NCBI GenBank assembly: GCA_900556665.1
Contig: USPX01000066.1
Span: 1-9,157 of the forward strand
Source: an uncultured Eubacteriales bacterium
Lineage (GTDB): Bacteria; Bacillota_A; Clostridia; Lachnospirales; Cellulosilyticaceae
Length of the DNA: 9,157 nucleotides
Reading direction: 5' to 3'
Part shown: positions 5,612-9,157 of the stretch, piece after piece
Layout: the number at the start of each line of letters is the position of its first letter
How positions within the stretch are numbered: position 1 is the stretch's first letter
Program-made: the position numbers and the translations under genes
The notes under the pieces: generated by a model
What the model saw: the letters and a program-made list of their open reading frames with translations, nothing else
Told to the model about the DNA's origin: nothing
Database searches by the model: none

Positions 5612-6796
5612 ATGGCTAATAAATCAAAAAAGGAACATATTAGGCCTATTACTTTACTTTTGGTTATGATCATGTTAAGTGTACTCGCATATGTGGGAAC
5701 GAATGTGTTTGGTGGCTTTTCTTTAACAGGAAATGCAATTAACCTAGGTGAAGCTAAGGAAATTATAAATTTAGATATAAAAGATAATGATTATATAGGG
5801 TTGAATGAAAAACAAATTATTAAAGTTAATCGAGATGGAATTAAGGCATATGACCTAGATGGGTATGAAATTTGGTCGGATACCCTTAGTGTAAATAATT
5901 ATATTGTAAAGCAAAGGGCACCATATATAGCTATAGCCAGCAAAGAAGGAAAAAGGATTTCCTTGTTTAATACCAAGGGAAAAGTAACGGATATTACAGT
6001 AGATAATCCTATTATATATTTTTCAGTAAATGAAAAAGGAGGTATTAGTGTTATTCAAAAATTAAATGGTGGGAATATGGTAGCAGCTTATGATGTAAAT
6101 GGAAAATATTTAGGAGGGATGGTAAGTTACACAAGTAATGAAGGATATCCTACCTCAGTAGAACTTTCAGCAGACAATAAGTTATTACTTGCAACATATG
6201 TGAAAACAGATGAACCAATATTGACATCATCTATACGAGCCATTGCTATGCAACAGGTAGAAGGTGAAGACGGTGAAGGTGTCAAATATGGGATTCTTGA
6301 AAAGGGTAATTTAATTTATGAAGTAGAATTTATAAAAGATAACACATGGGTAAGTATTGGCGATCAAAGGATGACTTGGTATGATATGAATGGTACTGAA
6401 ATTAAAAGTATTACGAATATAAACTCTGTTTTTAGACCATATTTATATAAACAGAGTAAATATGGAAATGGTTTCTTGCCAATTGTTTCAAGTGATAACC
6501 CAACATCTAGTATTATTAAACGTAAAGATAAGTTGACATTTTGGAATGCACAAGGTGATAAAGAGTTTGAAACAGACTTACAAGTAGCAGCAGATTATTT
6601 ATATGTAGATGAACGTGGTGTTGTAATAGGGTCAGATAATCAGTTTGTAGGTTATAACAAAATGGGAAGTCAGACGTTTTCTTATAAGAGTACAATAGAT
6701 GTAAATAAAGTGTTTTATTTATCAGAGATAAGAAAAGGTATTGCGGTAAGTAAGGAAAAAGTAATATTATTAACACCAAAAAGGATGGTGAATTAA
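5612..6796 (+). CDS. DUF5711 family membrane-anchored propeller-like protein
   Basis: The 394-residue product begins at an ATG seven bases after AGGAGG. It has a basic N-terminus (KSKKEHIR) and a single membrane helix at about 12-34, without a clear cleavage site, so the remaining ~360 residues are expected outside the membrane. That part is rich in beta strands and carries a recurring aromatic-[DN]-x-x-G turn: YDLDG (80-84), FNTKG (119-123), YDVNG (160-164), YDMNG (257-261), WNAQG (311-315) and YNKMG (348-352). This resembles beta-propeller blades. The overall pattern fits the DUF5711 family of Clostridia, whose function is not known. The stop codon directly abuts the ATG of the cvpA-like gene, so the two are surely cotranscribed and probably translationally coupled. 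No catalytic motif is visible; a scaffold or sensor role would be a guess. Confidence 0.75.
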   Translation: MANKSKKEHIRPITLLLVMIMLSVLAYVGTNVFGGFSLTGNAINLGEAKEIINLDIKDNDYIGLNEKQIIKVNRDGIKAYDLDGYEIWSDTLSVNNYIVKQRAPYIAIASKEGKRISLFNTKGKVTDITVDNPIIYFSVNEKGGISVIQKLNGGNMVAAYDVNGKYLGGMVSYTSNEGYPTSVELSADNKLLLATYVKTDEPILTSSIRAIAMQQVEGEDGEGVKYGILEKGNLIYEVEFIKDNTWVSIGDQRMTWYDMNGTEIKSITNINSVFRPYLYKQSKYGNGFLPIVSSDNPTSSIIKRKDKLTFWNAQGDKEFETDLQVAADYLYVDERGVVIGSDNQFVGYNKMGSQTFSYKSTIDVNKVFYLSEIRKGIAVSKEKVILLTPKRMVN

Positions 6797-7480
6797 ATGT
6801 TAGATTTAATTATTCTAGGGGTATTACTTATATTTGCATTTATAGGTATGCATAGAGGGCTAATAGATGAGGTTGTTACTTTATTAGGTTCACTGGGTGC
6901 ACTTGTATTATCTTTTATTGTCTATCCAGTAATTAATATAATTTTAAAACTTACACCTTTATATACATATATTAATGAATGGGTAAGAGATAAAGTGGGT
7001 GCTATTCAATTTGGTATGGGAGTACAATCACAAGGAAATGCTATTGTGCAGAATCTTACTTGGTTACCAGATTTTATGAGTGAAACATTGGTGAAGAATA
7101 ATAATATAGAAGTATATAAAGCTTTAGGCGCTAGTAATATAGTAGATTATGTCAGTATTTCAATAACAAATATTATTATGGCAATGTTAGCATTACTTAT
7201 TACTTGGATTATTTTAAAAGTAATTTTAGTTGGAAGTGTACGTGTTGTTGGGAGATTTGTTGCTAAGTTACCTGTTATTTCAAGCTTTAATAAGATGGGT
7301 GGTTTTATAATAGGACTTATGAAAGGGCTGCTTACTTTTTGGGTAATTGCATTAGTTGTACCATGTATTATAGCAATTCCTAGTAGTGAAGGTATAGAAG
7401 CAGTTATAGAGGGAAGTGTATTATTTAAATGGCTTTATGAAAATAACCTAGTGTTATTAGCATTTCAGCGAATGTTTTAA
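6797..7480 (+). CDS. CvpA family membrane protein
   Basis: The 227-residue product fits the CvpA/colicin V production family. Its N-terminus MLDLIILGVLLIFAFIGMHR is followed by GLIDEVVTLLGSLGALVLSF. Four membrane segments are predicted at about 3-19, 25-50, 118-147 and 165-194, and the last begins with the typical glycine-rich NKMGGFIIGLMKGLL. A polar loop of about 65 residues separates helices two and three and probably lies outside the membrane, next to the exported part of the DUF5711 partner. CvpA proteins have been linked to colicin V export and envelope stress tolerance in enterobacteria, but their biochemical activity is unsettled. The ATG follows the upstream TAA with no gap, and its ribosome site (AAGGATGGTG, 6781-6790) lies inside the DUF5711 gene. 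A terminator follows. Confidence 0.85.
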   Translation: MLDLIILGVLLIFAFIGMHRGLIDEVVTLLGSLGALVLSFIVYPVINIILKLTPLYTYINEWVRDKVGAIQFGMGVQSQGNAIVQNLTWLPDFMSETLVKNNNIEVYKALGASNIVDYVSISITNIIMAMLALLITWIILKVILVGSVRVVGRFVAKLPVISSFNKMGGFIIGLMKGLLTFWVIALVVPCIIAIPSSEGIEAVIEGSVLFKWLYENNLVLLAFQRMF

Positions 7481-7507
7481 TAAATAAATTGATAAAAAGT
7501 ATTTGAG

Positions 7508-7545
7508 AGCTATCTGTATATTTGGCAGATAGCCTTTTATTTTAT
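7508..7545 (+). terminator. Rho-independent terminator of the DUF5711-cvpA unit
   Basis: An 8-bp perfect stem, GCTATCTG (7509-7516) with CAGATAGC (7526-7533), with a 9-base loop is followed by CTTTTATTTTAT. It lies 28 bases after the cvpA stop and separates this unit from pdxST. Confidence 0.8.
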
Positions 7546-7593
7546 ATCGATACAATTTAAGTGTATGGGTGCAAAGCTTAAGTAAAGAGAAAG

Positions 7594-7621
7594 TTAACTT
7601 GAAACTGTTTATTTTTATAAT
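7594..7621 (+). promoter_or_regulatory. Likely pdxST promoter
   Basis: A perfect -10 TATAAT (7616-7621) lies 16 bases after TTAACT (7594-7599). The -35 matches consensus at four of six positions and is embedded in a 10-bp palindrome, AAGTTAACTT (7591-7600). The predicted start near 7628 gives a leader of about 70 bases to the ATG at 7698. Confidence 0.5.
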
Positions 7622-7665
7622 TTAGCATGTTAGTATATGAGTAATTTCTAGGAAAAATAGATGAA

Positions 7666-7679
7666 TTGTACCGGTACAA
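7666..7679. promoter_or_regulatory. 14-bp palindrome TTGTACCGGTACAA, likely pdxST operator
   Basis: This perfect inverted repeat ends five bases before the GAGGAG ribosome site (7684-7689) of pdxS. Its length and symmetry are typical of a dimeric repressor or MocR/GntR-type site. In several Gram-positive bacteria pdxST is controlled by the MocR-type regulator PdxR, but no pdxR gene is in this window. Identity of the regulator is therefore inference only. Confidence 0.5.
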
Positions 7680-7697
7680 ATATGAGGAGCATATTTG

Positions 7698-8576
7698 ATG
7701 AATGAGAGATTACAATTAAATAAAAATCTAGCGCAAATGTTAAAAGGTGGCGTCATTATGGATGTAGTTAATCCTAATGAGGCTATAATAGCAGAAAAAG
7801 CAGGAGCTGTAGCAGTTATGGCACTGGAGAGAGTGCCTTCGGATATACGTAAACAAGGTGGAGTAGCAAGAATGTCAGATCCTAAAATGATTAGAGAGAT
7901 TCAAGAAGCAGTAAGTATTCCAGTAATGGCTAAAGTACGTATAGGACATTTTGTAGAAGCACAAATTTTAGAAGCATTAGAAATTGATTATATTGATGAG
8001 AGTGAAGTATTAACACCAGCAGATGAAGATTATCATATTAATAAACATGATTTTAAGGTGCCATATGTATGTGGCGCACGTAATTTAGGAGAAGCGTTAA
8101 GACGTATAGGAGAAGGTGCAGCTATGATTCGTACAAAAGGAGAAGCTGGTACTGGAAATGTTGTAGAGGCTGTAAGACATATGCGTACAATGAATAAAGA
8201 AATTGCAAAAGTAGTGGGTGCAACAAATGAAGAACTTATGACAATAGCTAAAGAATTAGGAGCACCTTATGAACTTGTTTGTTATGTAAAAGAAAATGGT
8301 AAATTGCCAGTAGTGAATTTTGCAGCAGGAGGAATAGCAACACCAGCAGATGCGGCACTTATGATGCAATTAGGAGCTGATGGTGTATTTGTAGGTTCTG
8401 GTATATTTAAATCATCAAATCCAGAAGCAAGAGCAAAGGCTATTGTAAAAGCTACAACATATTATAATGATCCAAAGGTATTAGCAGAAGTATCAGCAGG
8501 GATAGGAGAAGCAATGACATCTATAGATATTCGTCAGCTAGATGAAAAACAACTTTACGCTACAAGAGGGTGGTAA
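7698..8576 (+). CDS. pdxS: Pyridoxal 5'-phosphate synthase, synthase subunit PdxS
   Basis: PdxS builds pyridoxal 5'-phosphate from ribose 5-phosphate, glyceraldehyde 3-phosphate and ammonia delivered by PdxT. The 292-residue product keeps the family's strong conservation throughout its (beta/alpha)8 barrel. Asp22 (GGVIMDVV), Lys79 ([14 protein letters not shown]) and Lys147 ([12 protein letters not shown]) correspond to Asp24, Lys81 and Lys149 of the Bacillus subtilis enzyme. The phosphate-binding glycines lie in [33 protein letters not shown] choose the ATG at 7698, eight bases after GAGGAG (7684-7689), over the adjacent TTG at 7695, which would be only five bases away. pdxT follows after one base. 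The upstream leader carries a perfect palindrome suggesting transcriptional control. Confidence 0.97.
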   Translation: MNERLQLNKNLAQMLKGGVIMDVVNPNEAIIAEKAGAVAVMALERVPSDIRKQGGVARMSDPKMIREIQEAVSIPVMAKVRIGHFVEAQILEALEIDYIDESEVLTPADEDYHINKHDFKVPYVCGARNLGEALRRIGEGAAMIRTKGEAGTGNVVEAVRHMRTMNKEIAKVVGATNEELMTIAKELGAPYELVCYVKENGKLPVVNFAAGGIATPADAALMMQLGADGVFVGSGIFKSSNPEARAKAIVKATTYYNDPKVLAEVSAGIGEAMTSIDIRQLDEKQLYATRGW

Positions 8577-8580
8577 GATG
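8565..8580 (+). promoter_or_regulatory. pdxT ribosome site overlapping the pdxS end
   Basis: AGAGGGTGG (8565-8573) in the last codons of pdxS serves the ATG at 8578, which lies one base after the pdxS TAA. The arrangement implies translational coupling and excludes the in-frame upstream ATG at 8542 inside pdxS. Confidence 0.75.
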
Positions 8581-9153
8581 AAAACAATAGGTGTTTTAGG
8601 ATTACAAGGTGGTGTAGAAGAACATCTAAAAATGTTAAGTGGCATAAAAGGTGTAAAACCTGTAGAAGTTAAGTATATAGAAGAACTTGAAAAGATAGAT
8701 GGTCTTATTATTCCTGGAGGAGAGAGCACTACTTTAAGTAGGCTATTAAGAAGTTTTAATATGCTAGAACCATTAAAGAATAAGATTAAAGAAGGTTTGC
8801 CTACATGGGGAACATGTGCAGGGATGATTTTATTAGCAAAGAATATTGAAGATGAGCCAATGTACCATTTGGGAACAATGGATGTAAGTGTGAAGAGAAA
8901 TGCATATGGTAGGCAATTGGGAAGTTTTCAGGTAGAATCCGATATAGAAAAGATGGGGATAAAAGGAATGCCTCTAGTTTTTATAAGAGCACCCTATATT
9001 ATAGAAGCAAGAAAAGATGTAGAGATATTATTAAAGCAAGAAGATAAAATAGTGGCATGCAGGCAAGCTAACATGTTAGCGACTTCATTCCATCCAGAAC
9101 TTACAGAAGATAATAGAGTTCATGAATACTTTATAAACGAGTTTGTTAACTAA
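8578..9153 (+). CDS. pdxT: Pyridoxal 5'-phosphate synthase, glutaminase subunit PdxT
   Basis: PdxT is the class I glutamine amidotransferase that hydrolyses glutamine and channels ammonia to PdxS in the 12+12 PLP synthase complex. The 191-residue product starts MKTIGVLGLQGGVEEH. It carries the glutamine-binding PGGESTTLSRLL (46-57), the nucleophile Cys80 in WGTCAGM, the RNAYGRQLGSFQ loop (107-118), and the catalytic His172 and Glu174 in SFHPELT. These equal Cys79, His170 and Glu172 of the Bacillus subtilis enzyme. The triad is intact and the length is normal. The gene is complete: TAA at 9151-9153, four bases before the window ends. Any terminator lies outside. Confidence 0.97.
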   Translation: MKTIGVLGLQGGVEEHLKMLSGIKGVKPVEVKYIEELEKIDGLIIPGGESTTLSRLLRSFNMLEPLKNKIKEGLPTWGTCAGMILLAKNIEDEPMYHLGTMDVSVKRNAYGRQLGSFQVESDIEKMGIKGMPLVFIRAPYIIEARKDVEILLKQEDKIVACRQANMLATSFHPELTEDNRVHEYFINEFVN

Positions 9154-9157
9154 ACAA

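Noticed and set aside
7599..7621. TTGAAA as the pdxS -35 box
   Set aside because: It lies only 11 bases from the TATAAT, too close for a sigma-A promoter; TTAACT with a 16-base spacer is better.
8542..8577. Upstream in-frame ATG for PdxT
   Set aside because: It would overlap pdxS by more than 30 bases and add residues absent from PdxT proteins; the family N-terminus begins at 8578.

Overview
The window is AT-rich DNA from an endospore-forming, anaerobic Firmicute. The base composition, the strong AGGAGG-type ribosome sites, a YyaC/DUF1256 spore gene, a DUF5711 gene and the PdxS/PdxT route all suggest Clostridia. A lentocellum/Cellulosilyticum-like Lachnospirales relative is my guess, but the exact taxon cannot be fixed from the sequence alone.

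Layout. Positions 1-111 hold the tail of an unidentified gene that ends at a strong terminator. A monocistronic PfoR-type PTS IIC membrane protein follows (245-1336), driven by a near-ideal promoter with a perfect 12-bp palindrome in its spacer. It converges with the spore gene yyaC (1369-1959, minus strand). A 386-bp divergent intergenic region (1960-2345) separates yyaC from a 504-residue protein (2346-3860). That protein joins a degenerate JAB/MPN (JAMM-like) domain, one membrane helix, a long acidic linker and a C-terminal LysM domain. A stand-alone glycogen synthase gene, glgA (GTG start, 3954-5420), comes next and ends at a terminator. A two-gene unit then follows with zero spacing: a DUF5711 membrane-anchored, propeller-like protein (5612-6796) and a CvpA-family membrane protein (6797-7480), closed by a terminator. 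The window ends with pdxS-pdxT (7698-9153), the two subunits of pyridoxal 5'-phosphate synthase. A perfect 14-bp palindrome lies just before the pdxS ribosome site.

How the genes relate. Only two adjacent pairs look like true functional units: pdxS-pdxT (glutaminase feeding the PLP synthase) and DUF5711-cvpA (envelope, role unknown). yyaC and the MPN-LysM gene share a control region. A sigma-E-like -10 box upstream of the MPN-LysM gene and a weak sigma-F/G-like match upstream of yyaC hint that both may be used in sporulation. The most unusual item is the MPN-LysM protein: it resembles a Rpn11-like deubiquitinase fold with mutated zinc ligands, tied through the membrane to a cell-wall-binding module.
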